Shown: in pieces, positions 34,732-42,695 of the stretch | Position numbering within the stretch: position 1 is the stretch's first letter | Layout: each line of letters opens with the position of its first letter | Assembly (NCBI GenBank): GCA_029265405.1 | Contig: JAJUJI010000001.1 | Location: 1-64,000 of the forward strand | Length of the DNA stretch: 64,000 nucleotides | Source of the DNA: Clostridiales bacterium | Lineage (GTDB): Bacteria > Bacillota > Clostridia > Oscillospirales > Oscillospiraceae | Direction: 5' to 3' | Notes under the pieces: model-generated | Told to the model about the DNA's origin: nothing | What the model saw: the letters and a program-made list of their open reading frames with translations, nothing else | The model's database searches: none | Position numbers and translations under genes: made by a program

Positions 34732-35843
34732 ATATCGCCGAACTGACCCCGCTCGCGTTCGATTGTTTTGAAGCCGTATTTAGCGTAAAATTTCAGTGCC
34801 GGCAGATTCGTGTCCGCCACACGAAGCCTTAGCCTGCTCCTTCCCAGCTTGGCGTAAAAAGAATGCGCCTGGCCCACAAGCTGTATGGCAAGCCCCTTGC
34901 CTCTGTACGCCTCCTCCAGATACAAAAAGGCTATATGCCCCGCTCCGCTGTGCGAGCCCGAATCGGCCGCCAGCTCCAGCATCCCGCAGGGAACGCCCTC
35001 AAGATAGGCCTCCATTACCGTATTCGGATTCTCTCCGGAGCGCTTCCTTGCCCAGTCCAGATAGACCGCGGAAAAGCCCCCGTCGTGGCCGTGCGACTGT
35101 ATCCATGCGTCTCTGTAGCGTCTGAGATACAGCTCGCCGTTTTTCCAGACATCCATAGGCAGGAAATACATGTCCCTGCCGTCCTTGGCGTCCTCGGAAG
35201 CCCACCAGGTATCCCTGTGGAAGGCGCTTATCTCATTATGCAAATGCGAATTGTCGTTGTAATACTCGATTCCGATGGCGCCCGAGTCCACCCTCAGCAG
35301 GGCGACGGCGGTATTGTCGCAATACAGAACCCTGTTGATCTCCGATGGAGGATAGCCCAGAGTCGCGGCGAGGAGTATTCTTATTATGCTGCCGTGGCTT
35401 ACGACCGCAACCGTCTTTCCTTCGTTTTCTTCGGCTATAGCCAGTATGGCCCCCCTAATGCGGCGCAGGGAATCATAATAGCCTTCGCAGCCCTCTACAT
35501 GCCACTTTTCCGGAGAAAAGCTGAGATAGCGCGCTTGCTCAGGCTCGAAATGCTCAACCTCTCCCCAGCACCTGTCCTCCCAGACCCCCATGCGCACCTC
35601 TCGGAGCTCCTTCATCTGCCTGAGAGGGAGCCCTTTGGGGATATGAATGGCCGAAGCGGTTGCAACCGTACGCTTCATGTCGCTTGAGTAAACCGCGTCT
35701 ATCGGTACGTTTTCAAAGCGCCGCTCCAGGGCCCGGATCTGCTTCAGGCCCATTTCCGTGACGTTTCCGTCGGTCCAGCCGTGGATGCGCCTGTAAAGGT
35801 TGCCCTCGGACTCGGCGTGCCGTATAAGATAGATCTCGGTCAT
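34704..35843 (-). CDS. histidine phosphatase fused to a GNAT acetyltransferase
   Basis: A 379-residue two-domain protein. Residues 1-190 form a phosphoglycerate-mutase-like histidine phosphatase: catalytic LIRHAESEGN at 6-15 and the second histidine in VVSHGSIIRI near 147. Residues ~235-379 form a GNAT domain with acetyl-CoA loop EEAYRGKGLAIQLVGQA near 310 and NLPALKFYAKYGF near 352. The fusion suggests paired removal of a phosphate and acetylation of one metabolite, but the substrates are unknown. It overlaps the DUF4330-like gene by 4 bases (ATGA). Confidence 0.85.
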   Translation of the reverse strand: MTEIYLIRHAESEGNLYRRIHGWTDGNVTEMGLKQIRALERRFENVPIDAVYSSDMKRTVATASAIHIPKGLPLRQMKELREVRMGVWEDRCWGEVEHFEPEQARYLSFSPEKWHVEGCEGYYDSLRRIRGAILAIAEENEGKTVAVVSHGSIIRILLAATLGYPPSEINRVLYCDNTAVALLRVDSGAIGIEYYNDNSHLHNEISAFHRDTWWASEDAKDGRDMYFLPMDVWKNGELYLRRYRDAWIQSHGHDGGFSAVYLDWARKRSGENPNTVMEAYLEGVPCGMLELAADSGSHSGAGHIAFLYLEEAYRGKGLAIQLVGQAHSFYAKLGRSRLRLRVADTNLPALKFYAKYGFKTIERERGQFGDICVMEKRIT

Positions 35844-36349
35844 TTTCCGTTCTTTTTGAGAGAAACGACCGTGCCGACGACCTCGAAGTCCACGCCCTTT
35901 ACATAGTAGGAGCGCCCGAGCCGGATCTCCTGCGTGCCGACCATGTTCAGAAGGTCGTTCAGGTCCACGCTGGCCGAGCAGGTGAAATATGCGTTGACAT
36001 ATTCCTTGTCCTCGGGCACCCTGGCATAGCCCTTCATGGCATAGTTGACCGGGCTGGAGATCTCCTCATATTCCAGCTCGCAGGGCTCGCTGCTGACCCC
36101 GGTTATGTTTCCGTCTATGAACTTGCCGCTGTTTGCCATTTGGCAGGGAACGCAGGCCGCAATTTCGTCGTAAAGCGCCTTGTCCATGCCCGAAACCTTG
36201 ACGACATAGGTAATCGTGCCCATGCTGCGGTTTGCCGAAGCCCGCTGAACGCCAATTATTTTATAGCCCACAAAAGCTATTATGGCTATAATAAGAACGA
36301 TTATAGCTATATCGACTATATTGAATTTCCATATGAGCTTCTTTTTCAT
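35840..36349 (-). CDS. DUF4330-like membrane-anchored protein
   Basis: A 169-residue protein with one N-terminal membrane helix (about 11-31, VDIAIIVLIIAIIAFVGY) and an extracytoplasmic beta-rich domain containing YYVKGVDFEVVGTVVSL at the end. It resembles the DUF4330 family found in Clostridia near polysaccharide genes, and here it diverges from a glycosyltransferase::CsaB gene across a shared symmetric promoter. The function is unknown. First gene of the leftward group DUF4330, phosphatase::GNAT, YgiQ. Confidence 0.65.
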   Translation of the reverse strand: MKKKLIWKFNIVDIAIIVLIIAIIAFVGYKIIGVQRASANRSMGTITYVVKVSGMDKALYDEIAACVPCQMANSGKFIDGNITGVSSEPCELEYEEISSPVNYAMKGYARVPEDKEYVNAYFTCSASVDLNDLLNMVGTQEIRLGRSYYVKGVDFEVVGTVVSLKKNGK

Positions 36350-36372
36350 CTGTCGGCTTACCTCGATTCCGC

Positions 36373-36437
36373 TTTACCTCACGGCAAAGCCGTAGTATAC
36401 TTCTTGCAAGTATACTACAATATCATTCCTGAAACAA
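36373..36437. promoter_or_regulatory. overlapping divergent promoters built on a palindrome
   Basis: The palindrome GTAGTATACTT (36392-36402) / AAGTATACTAC (36408-36418) contains a TATACT -10 in each arm, one per strand. Rightward: TTTACC (36373-36378), 17-bp spacer, TATACT (36396-36401). Leftward: TTGTTT (36437-36432), 17-bp spacer, TATACT (36414-36409). The two promoters overlap, so only one polymerase could bind at a time. The palindrome may also be an operator. Confidence 0.6.
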
Positions 36438-36517
36438 GCGCCTTTATCATTTCATATGAGGCCCCGCTCCGCGGCGGGGCTGGCGGCATGCCGCTGGCGC
36501 CGGAAAAGGAGTCCGTC

Positions 36518-38734
36518 TTGAAAATACTAACCCTGATAAGCGGCGGCGACAAGGGCGGCGCTAAAACCGCCGTGCTCAGCCTTCTGCACGAGGTCGTAAA
36601 AAGCGCCGAGGTCCTCATGGTCTGCTTCATGGAGAGCGAGTTTACACGCGATGCCAGAGAAATGGGCATCAATACGCTTGTTATCGAAAGCGGAGTCGTG
36701 AAGGCTCTTGCGGAGATAAGGCGCATAATAGAAAGTGAAAAAATCGATATCATCCACAGCCACGGCTCCAGGGGCAACTTCATGGCCTGGCTCCTGAAGC
36801 GCCATACAGAGCTTCCCCTGGTAAGCACCGTCCACAGCGACTACAGGCTTGACTACATGGGAAGGCCTCTGGCGGGCCTGGTCTACGGTACTCTCAACCG
36901 GCTGGCCCTGAGGCGCATGGATTACCTAATAGGCGTTTCCGATTCAATGACCGAGCTTTTGATTTCCAGGGGAATACAGCCCGACAGGCTCTATACTATA
37001 TACAACGGCATCGACCTTGAAGCGGAAAGCACGCCGCTTTGCAGGGAGGAGTTTTTTAAGCGGCACGGCATCGAGGCGGAGGAGGGTTGCGTTTATGTCG
37101 GCATAGCCGCCCGTTTTGACCCCGTCAAGGATCTTTCCACGCTCATACGGGGCTTCGCGCTCGCCGCCGGCAAGCAGCCAAAGCTCCGTCTTCTAATAGC
37201 CGGGCAGGGGCAGGAGGAGGCGGCGCTGAAGGCTCTGGCCGCGGAGCTCGGCGTCTCCGACAAAATCGCATTTTTAGGCTGGATAGACGATACGGACAGC
37301 TTCTACAACGCGCTTGACATCAATACCCTAACCTCTCTGTCGGAAACCTTTCCTTACGCGCTGACCGAGGGCGTACGCTTCAGGCTGGCAACCGTAAGCT
37401 CAAGGGTGGGCGGCGTTCCGACGCTGATAGACCACGGGGTAAACGGGCTGCTTTTTGAAGCGCGCGACGCCGAAGGCCTGGCCCGGCACCTGCTTGCGCT
37501 GGCCGAAAGCAGGGAGCTGCGGCTTGCCATGGCCGACAAGCTCTATGAAAAAACAAAAAGGCTGTTTTCTCTGAAGGCCACGGCAAGGACCCAGATGGAA
37601 ATATACGAATCCATCCTGAAAAGGCATAAGCGCGCGGCTGAGCCCCGCCACGCGGTCGCCGTCTGCGGCTCCTACGGCCTGGGAAACTCCGGCGACGAGG
37701 CTATTTTGACGGCAATTTTAAGCGAGATCAGGGAAGCGGCGCCGGACATGCCCGTTTACGTCATATCAAGGGATCCTAAGAACACAAGGATGCTTCATAG
37801 AGTCAGGGCGGTTCACACCTTCAACATATTGTCCTTTGCCCGCGTAGCCAGAAAAATCTGCCTCTATATCAACGGCGGAGGCAGCCTTATACAGGATGTG
37901 ACTAGCCGCCGCTCGCTTTGGTTCTATCTCTATACGATATGGGCGGCCAAAAAAAGCGGCGCAAAGGTGCTCATGTATGGCTGCGGCATAGGCCCGGTCA
38001 AATACAAGGGCGACAGGCGGCTGGCCGGGCGCATAATAAGCAAATACGCCGACGTGATCACCCTTCGCGAGGACAGCTCCTTCGCCGAGCTGGAGGAGCT
38101 TGGCGTGAAGGGCCCCGAAATAAGGCTTGCGGCGGATCCCGCGCTTTCTTTGGAGCCCGACGACAGGGACAAGATAGACGGGATATTGTTCTCCTCCGGC
38201 ATAGACCCCGCCGGCAAATACGCTTGCTTTGCTCTCAGGCCCTGGAAGGGCTTTGAGGAAAAAGCCTCGGCCATCGCAGAGGCTGCGGAGGAGCTGTACC
38301 GCAGGGAGGGGCTTGTGCCCGTCTTCCTCTCCATAGACAGTTCAAAGGATGCCGCCGCCGCGGCTCTCGTGACAAGCAGGCTCGGCATTCCTTATCACAG
38401 GCTTGACGGCCCCTTTCAGCCCGGCGCCGTCATCGGCATAATGTCCAGAATGAAGGCCGTCATATCCATGCGCCTGCACGCCCTGATTTTTTCTGCGGGC
38501 CACGGGGTGCCGCTGGTTGGCATAGTATATGATCCAAAGGTCAGCGCGTTTTTAAGATATATCGGGCAAGAATACTATACGGAGCTTGAGGATGTCAGCG
38601 CCAGGGGTCTCTCGGAGCTGGTAGAGCGCTCAATGGCGCGCCATTCCTCCCAGGCTCAGAGGGCTGCCGTTGAAAGGCTGCGCAACATGGAAAGGGTCAA
38701 CCGCGAGGCCTTGAGGCGGATGCTTGAAAGCTAA
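36518..38734 (+). CDS. csaB: glycosyltransferase family 4 :: polysaccharide pyruvyltransferase CsaB fusion
   Basis: A 738-residue bifunctional protein. Residues ~1-372 are a GT-B family 4 glycosyltransferase (GGDKGGAKTAVL at 9-20; IYNGID near 165; donor-site LSETFPYALTEGV near 275). Residues ~376-738 are CsaB (VCGSYGLGNSGDEAIL near 380; INGGGSLIQD near 450; RLHALIFSAGHGVPL near 653). CsaB pyruvylates the secondary cell-wall polymer that anchors SLH-domain proteins, and the glycosyltransferase may make the acceptor sugar linkage. The TTG at 36518 has AAAAGGAG 6 bases upstream. The longer open frame (back to 36140) runs through the opposite gene and the promoter. Confidence 0.85.
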   Translation: MKILTLISGGDKGGAKTAVLSLLHEVVKSAEVLMVCFMESEFTRDAREMGINTLVIESGVVKALAEIRRIIESEKIDIIHSHGSRGNFMAWLLKRHTELPLVSTVHSDYRLDYMGRPLAGLVYGTLNRLALRRMDYLIGVSDSMTELLISRGIQPDRLYTIYNGIDLEAESTPLCREEFFKRHGIEAEEGCVYVGIAARFDPVKDLSTLIRGFALAAGKQPKLRLLIAGQGQEEAALKALAAELGVSDKIAFLGWIDDTDSFYNALDINTLTSLSETFPYALTEGVRFRLATVSSRVGGVPTLIDHGVNGLLFEARDAEGLARHLLALAESRELRLAMADKLYEKTKRLFSLKATARTQMEIYESILKRHKRAAEPRHAVAVCGSYGLGNSGDEAILTAILSEIREAAPDMPVYVISRDPKNTRMLHRVRAVHTFNILSFARVARKICLYINGGGSLIQDVTSRRSLWFYLYTIWAAKKSGAKVLMYGCGIGPVKYKGDRRLAGRIISKYADVITLREDSSFAELEELGVKGPEIRLAADPALSLEPDDRDKIDGILFSSGIDPAGKYACFALRPWKGFEEKASAIAEAAEELYRREGLVPVFLSIDSSKDAAAAALVTSRLGIPYHRLDGPFQPGAVIGIMSRMKAVISMRLHALIFSAGHGVPLVGIVYDPKVSAFLRYIGQEYYTELEDVSARGLSELVERSMARHSSQAQRAAVERLRNMERVNREALRRMLES

Positions 38735-38752
38735 CGAAAGATATGTTATCAT
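38724..38752 (+). promoter_or_regulatory. promoter of holB-ricT
   Basis: TTGAAA (38724-38729), 17-bp spacer, TATCAT (38747-38752) with TGT before it. It overlaps the last codons of csaB and uncouples holB from it. The predicted transcript start near 38759 supports the holB start at 38783 over the ATG at 38759. Confidence 0.6.
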
Positions 38753-38782
38753 TAAGCAATGCATTTTGAAAGCGGAGATAGA

Positions 38783-39571
38783 ATGCGCGGTAAAACGAAT
38801 TTTTTTGAGCGCATCAGGGAGCTTGCAGGGCGGGGCGGCCTTTCCCATGCGTGGCTGCTTTCGGGCCCGGACGCCGTTGAAACGGATAAAGCGGCGCTTT
38901 TCCTGGCCTCCGCGCTGCTTTGCGACGGCAGGGCTTCCGTCCCGCCCTGCGGCGGCTGCATCCACTGCCGCAAGGCCGCCAGGGGAACGCATCCCGACCT
39001 ATTGAAGGTGGAGCGGCTGCCCGAAAAAAGGGAGCTTCGTGTGGACCAGATTCGGGACATGATCGCAGAGGCTTATATACTGCCAAATGAGGCCGAGCGC
39101 AAGGTCTTTATAATAGAAGAAGCCGAGCTGCTGAATACAAGCGCCCAAAACGCCATGCTCAAGCTGCTGGAGGAGCCTCCTTCGTACGCGGCCTTTATTC
39201 TTAAGGCCTCAAATCCCGGAGCTCTTTTGCCCACCGTCCGTTCCCGCTGCGCGGAGCTTTACGTCGCCTCTGAAATAGAAACCCGGGAGCATTCGGAGCT
39301 TTCCTATGAGCTGGCAAGCGCGCTTGCAGCCGGGGACGGGGTCCGGCTCGTCAGGGCCTGCGCAAGCGCCGAAAAGCTCGACAAGGAAGCCTTTGATAAG
39401 CTTATAGACGAATTGTATGCCGTATCGGGAGAAATGGCGAAGCAAGCCTCGTCGCCCGAAATTATGGCGCGCTTTATCGAATTGTCGGCGCTTGCCGAAA
39501 GGCTGCGCGAAATGCGCGGCTTCAACGTAAGCGCGGGACACTGTCTCGGCCTGATAATGAGCTGCTTATAG
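38783..39571 (+). CDS. holB: DNA polymerase III subunit delta'
   Basis: A 262-residue clamp-loader delta' subunit. The zinc-binding cysteines appear as LLCDG and CGGCIHCRK (about 52-70), the DnaX-like core has QIRDMIAEAYILPNEAERKVFIIEEAE, and the sensor-like NAMLKLLEEPP lies near 122. As usual for delta', the P-loop is degenerate (LLSGPDAVETDKA). ATG with GGAG 5 bases upstream. In Clostridia holB is normally followed by ricT, as here (13-base gap). Confidence 0.93.
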   Translation: MRGKTNFFERIRELAGRGGLSHAWLLSGPDAVETDKAALFLASALLCDGRASVPPCGGCIHCRKAARGTHPDLLKVERLPEKRELRVDQIRDMIAEAYILPNEAERKVFIIEEAELLNTSAQNAMLKLLEEPPSYAAFILKASNPGALLPTVRSRCAELYVASEIETREHSELSYELASALAAGDGVRLVRACASAEKLDKEAFDKLIDELYAVSGEMAKQASSPEIMARFIELSALAERLREMRGFNVSAGHCLGLIMSCL

Positions 39572-39584
39572 CACGGAGGATATA

Positions 39585-40715
39585 ATGCCGGAGGTAATAA
39601 ACGTACGCTTCAGAAACCGCGGGAAGGTCTACTTTTTTGACCCGGCCGGTTTCGATCCTAAGCCTGGCGAGCAGGTCGTGGTCGAAACGGCAAAGGGGCT
39701 GGAAATAGGCGATTGCGTGCAGTCAGTCCACGAGGTGGACGAAAGCGCCATAGTCGCCCCGCTGCGGCCGGTAGTGCGCATCGCGACCGAGGAGGACAAA
39801 AAAACAGCGGAGGAAAACCGCGAAAAGGAAAAGCTTGCTTTTGACATATGCCAGGAGAAAATAGCCAATCACGGGCTCGACATGAAGCTTGTGGATGTGG
39901 AATACAGCTTTGAGGGCGGTAAAATTCTTTTCTTCTTCACCTCGGACGGCAGGGTGGATTTCCGCGAGCTTGTAAAGGACCTGGCTTCCGTTTTCAGGAC
40001 CAGAATTGAGCTGCGCCAGATAGGGGTAAGGGACGGGGCCAAAATGCTGGGAGGGCTCGGGATTTGCGGCAGAGGCCTCTGCTGCGCCACTTTTCTTGAC
40101 GACTTCCAGCCCGTTTCGATAAAAATGGCCAAAACGCAGTCCCTGTCCCTGAACCCCGCCAAGATTTCGGGCGTATGCGGAAGGCTCATGTGCTGCCTGA
40201 AATATGAGCAGGACGCTTACGAGCATCTAATAAAAACCGTTCCCAAGGTGGATTCCTCCGTCGACACTCCTCAGGGCAAGGGCACGGTCACGGATGTAAA
40301 CCTGCTCAGGAGGACCGTGAAGGTCAAGCTTGACGAAGGCGACCTTCTCCCGCAAACATACCATGTGGATTGTTTGGGCTACTTTATCGGAAACGAGTAT
40401 AAGGAGCCTAAGCCGGAGGCCCCGGAGCCGCCCTGCGCACGGGCGGGCTGCCTGAAAATTGAAAACGGCATTGCAAAAAACGGCTTCCAAAAAGCGGCTT
40501 CAAGCAAGCAGGAGCCGAAGCCGGAATTCAGAGCGGTACAGCTCCGGCCTCAGCCTGAAGAAGCCGAGGACCTGGAAGCGGAAGATGCGGACGACGAGGC
40601 GGCGGCTGCCGCGCAAAGTGCGCGGGGCAATCACAGCCCGCGCAAGCATCCCTACAAAAAACGCAAAAGAGGCAAAAAGCCTCAGGACAAATTCAAAAAC
40701 AAGCCGCAGCCATAA
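39585..40715 (+). CDS. ricT: PSP1 domain protein RicT (YaaT)
   Basis: A 376-residue PSP1-domain protein. The conserved cysteine blocks GICGRGLCCATFL (about 159-171) and CGRLMCCLKYEQDAY (about 199-213) match RicT, which with RicA and RicF forms an Fe-S complex that acts with RNase Y in mRNA maturation and affects Spo0A signalling in Bacillus. The C-terminal ~100 residues are a low-complexity tail, first Pro/Glu, then Lys/Arg-rich (HPYKKRKRGKKPQ), possibly RNA-binding. The stop codon lies inside its terminator. Confidence 0.93.
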   Translation: MPEVINVRFRNRGKVYFFDPAGFDPKPGEQVVVETAKGLEIGDCVQSVHEVDESAIVAPLRPVVRIATEEDKKTAEENREKEKLAFDICQEKIANHGLDMKLVDVEYSFEGGKILFFFTSDGRVDFRELVKDLASVFRTRIELRQIGVRDGAKMLGGLGICGRGLCCATFLDDFQPVSIKMAKTQSLSLNPAKISGVCGRLMCCLKYEQDAYEHLIKTVPKVDSSVDTPQGKGTVTDVNLLRRTVKVKLDEGDLLPQTYHVDCLGYFIGNEYKEPKPEAPEPPCARAGCLKIENGIAKNGFQKAASSKQEPKPEFRAVQLRPQPEEAEDLEAEDADDEAAAAAQSARGNHSPRKHPYKKRKRGKKPQDKFKNKPQP

Positions 40716-40736
40716 AGCCTGCGGCTTGTTTTTTTA
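40698..40736 (+). terminator. intrinsic terminator of ricT
   Basis: A 12-bp stem AACAAGCCGCAG / CTGCGGCTTGTT, 9-base loop, then a run of T (through 40735). The stem overlaps the final codons and stop of ricT. Confidence 0.9.
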
Positions 40737-40754
40737 GAATATGACGTTTGCGCG

Positions 40755-41897
40755 CTATATGGTGCCGTTTTTTACTCTCGCCTGGAATGTCGGGATATCC
40801 CGCTCGTAAAGCTTCTGCTTTTCCTTGTCATAGCCTGTCGCCATAGGATGTCCCTTGCTTTTCAATAAATTTATGGCCGCCTGCACGGCCGCCGACTCGC
40901 CGAGGCGGACTCCGAGCTCCCTCCCGTCCCGCGTTTTCAGGACGAGATACCAGTCGAGCCTTCCGCCCTCAAGCCTCCTGCTTCTTGGATAGGCCCAAAT
41001 TACGCCGTCTATATCCTCGATCTGCGTAATCAGGCCTTTGAACCACCATATATGGCTGCCGCCGATGCGAAGCGCCCCGGTGAAATCCACGCCCCCCTTG
41101 TAGTCCTCCAGCAGCTCTCTCCTGCCGGCCCGCTTCAGGCATCTGCGGAGCGGCTTCTCCCAGAGCCCTAAAACAAGGCTGATCAAAAGCCCCAGCGCGG
41201 CTGCCAGCAGCAGCAGCGCAAGTATAGTAAGCATAATAGTCTTGGCTTTCGGCATCGCACCGTAATAGCCCGCCTGAAGCTGGAGAGGTATTATCGCCTC
41301 CTTGAAGTAGGAGGAATAATCCTCATTGGAGTCGCTGCTTCCATCATTAGACGCCCCGGATATTCCGAAGCTTGATAAAACCGCGTTCCTTGCCGCGTCG
41401 CCGCCCTTATCGGCAAGATAATTGTCCTTTATCCAAGTGCAGAGCAGGTCGTAGACCTTGGAGTCCAGGCCGGCGGTTATCGTTCCCTTAAGAGTGCCGG
41501 CTTTATACTCCTTCATGCTGCCGAGACTGCCCGAAGCAACCATTTCTTTTGCGTTGTCATAATCGCTGAGCAGCTTAAGCTCCTTTCCGGTAACGCGAAC
41601 GGTAAGGAACTTGTCTCCTACGGGGTAGACGCAATAGCGCTCGATGACGACCTTTTCGCCGTCCTCTCCCGTATAGCCGTAATACGAAAAAGTATCCCCT
41701 AGCTCGTCCACCCCGACCGAAACATAGCTGCCCTCAAGCTCTTCCTCGGTTAGGGAGGAGAGCTCAACGGGATCCTTAAAGGCGTAAAGCGCGCCCAGCC
41801 CGGTGGCCCATAGCAGGGCCGCCGCGCCCGCAAGCAAAACCAGCGCCAGCGGCACAACAAGCCTCAAGTAATTGCGTCTTATTCTATAGATCATCAA
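40755..41897 (-). CDS. membrane protein of unknown function, two or three TM segments
   Basis: A 380-residue protein, possibly of the DUF6709 type, though I cannot confirm that. One membrane helix near 12-36, an extracytoplasmic domain of about 170 residues (SLTEEELEGSYVSVGVDEL onward), a second helical segment near 225-250 and a cytosolic C-terminal domain with PLRRCLKRAGRR and IDGVIWAYPRSRR. The C-terminal domain looks PH-like (GGSHIWWFKGL; LVLKTRDGRELGV). Start ATG with GGAGG 6 bases upstream. It lies downstream of the small CxxC protein gene across a hairpin-rich gap. Confidence 0.6.
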   Translation of the reverse strand: MMIYRIRRNYLRLVVPLALVLLAGAAALLWATGLGALYAFKDPVELSSLTEEELEGSYVSVGVDELGDTFSYYGYTGEDGEKVVIERYCVYPVGDKFLTVRVTGKELKLLSDYDNAKEMVASGSLGSMKEYKAGTLKGTITAGLDSKVYDLLCTWIKDNYLADKGGDAARNAVLSSFGISGASNDGSSDSNEDYSSYFKEAIIPLQLQAGYYGAMPKAKTIMLTILALLLLAAALGLLISLVLGLWEKPLRRCLKRAGRRELLEDYKGGVDFTGALRIGGSHIWWFKGLITQIEDIDGVIWAYPRSRRLEGGRLDWYLVLKTRDGRELGVRLGESAAVQAAINLLKSKGHPMATGYDKEKQKLYERDIPTFQARVKNGTI

Positions 41898-41949
41898 AAG
41901 CCTCCGGAGCCAAAGCTATAATACTGCCTAGAAGGAAGAAAGCGCCTTC

Positions 41950-42061
41950 TTAAGCGTAAGTCCGCCCATGCCAATCTGAGCCTTACGCCAAGCCTTAGGC
42001 CGGCTTAACCGATGCGCAGCCATAAGCGTCCCGGCAAAAGATCCGGGAATTATGGCTGCGC
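41950..42061 (-). other. hairpin-rich intergenic segment
   Basis: Between two leftward genes. It holds a perfect 12-bp stem GCGCAGCCATAA / TTATGGCTGCGC (42014-42025 / 42050-42061) with an inner TCCCGG / CCGGGA stem (42029-42034 / 42043-42048), and a second GCGTAAG / CTTACGC stem (about 41950-41990). No T-tract follows in the leftward direction. It may be a factor-dependent end for the small gene at 42075 or a structured leader for the gene at 41897. Confidence 0.45.
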
Positions 42062-42074
42062 CGCCCTCAAGCTT

Positions 42075-42251
42075 TCAAATGTCGTCAAAGTCGCTTTCCT
42101 CGCGGCAATAGGGGCAGGCCTTTGCGCACTTATTTTTTACGCTTATTATAAACTTTTTGATCTCGTCCCTGAAATAGACGACGGTAAAAATAAGCCCGCA
42201 TATGCAGGCGGCAAGGGCCGCTATTTTCAAAACCGATTTGAACGTCTTCAT
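42075..42251 (-). CDS. 58-residue membrane protein with a cysteine-rich tail
   Basis: A short gene: ATG at 42251 with AGGAGG 8 bases upstream and its own promoter at 42280-42308. The protein has one hydrophobic helix (about 9-26, IAALAACICGLIFTVVYF), a basic amphipathic stretch and a cytosol-facing tail with CAKACPYC, that is C42-x3-C46-x2-C49 by position in the chain, followed by acidic residues ending DFDDI. The CxxC could bind a metal or be redox active. No family recognised; the strong ribosome site and promoter argue that it is real. Confidence 0.7.
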   Translation of the reverse strand: MKTFKSVLKIAALAACICGLIFTVVYFRDEIKKFIISVKNKCAKACPYCREESDFDDI

Positions 42252-42279
42252 ATCAATACCTCCTGTGGCTATATGCTAC

Positions 42280-42308
42280 ATCTTACATTATGCCCCGAAA
42301 AAAGACAA
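42280..42308 (-). promoter_or_regulatory. promoter of the 58-residue membrane protein gene
   Basis: Minus strand TTGTCT (42308-42303), 17-bp spacer, TAAGAT (42285-42280), about 30 bases before the start codon. Confidence 0.5.
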
Positions 42309-42406
42309 GGATTATATTCCCAAACTCAAAAACGAAAAAAAGGATACAATAGAAACGGAAGGTTATCCGCAAGCTACATTAAGGATAACGGAGGAGGTCG
42401 TCAGGC

Positions 42407-42571
42407 ATGTACAGCAGCAGCTTTTTTAAAGGGATGGGAGCGGGACTCGCCGTCGGAATGGCCATAGGGCTCGCCTTTTCGCCGAGGAAAAAAAACAGGA
42501 GCGCTTCCGGCAAGTTCATAAAGGCTGTGGGAGACATCGTAGACAACGTAAGCGAATTTATGGCCCACTGA
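42407..42571 (+). CDS. 54-residue YtxH-like small membrane protein
   Basis: ATG at 42407 with GGAGGAGG about 9 bases upstream. The protein starts MYSSSFFKGMGAGLAVGMAIGLAFSP (a glycine-zipper membrane helix, residues 8-25 or so), then a basic stretch RKKNRS and an amphipathic helix IKAVGDIVDNVSEFM. This layout is typical of YtxH-domain and similar small stress-related proteins in Firmicutes. It is followed by a strong terminator, so it is monocistronic. Confidence 0.75.
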   Translation: MYSSSFFKGMGAGLAVGMAIGLAFSPRKKNRSASGKFIKAVGDIVDNVSEFMAH

Positions 42572-42577
42572 CACGGA

Positions 42578-42612
42578 GGGCGGGGTTAATAAATATCCTG
42601 ATAACCCCGCCC
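42578..42612 (+). terminator. terminator of the YtxH-like gene
   Basis: Perfect 11-bp stem GGGCGGGGTTA / TAACCCCGCCC, 13-base loop, then TTTGTATTGT. It starts 6 bases after the stop codon. Confidence 0.85.
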
Positions 42613-42618
42613 TTTGTA

Positions 42619-42647
42619 TTGTCAAAATCTGCGCTCCGTGCTAATAT
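42619..42647 (+). promoter_or_regulatory. promoter of the HD-domain gene
   Basis: TTGTCA (42619-42624), 17-bp spacer, TAATAT (42642-42647) with TGC before it. It directly follows the upstream terminator's tail. Confidence 0.6.
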
Positions 42648-42695
42648 TAGCCTGTTCAGCCGCAGGCTTATGCTTGATAAGGAGTCCGAGCGCCG

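Noticed and set aside
36140-36517. N-terminal extension of the glycosyltransferase::CsaB frame
   Set aside because: It overlaps the opposite DUF4330-like gene and the divergent promoters, and the TTG at 36518 has a strong ribosome site and a family-typical N-terminus.
42012-42467. 151-codon plus-strand open frame
   Set aside because: It runs antisense across the 58-residue gene, through its promoter and into the YtxH-like gene in another frame; the two short genes have proper ribosome sites.
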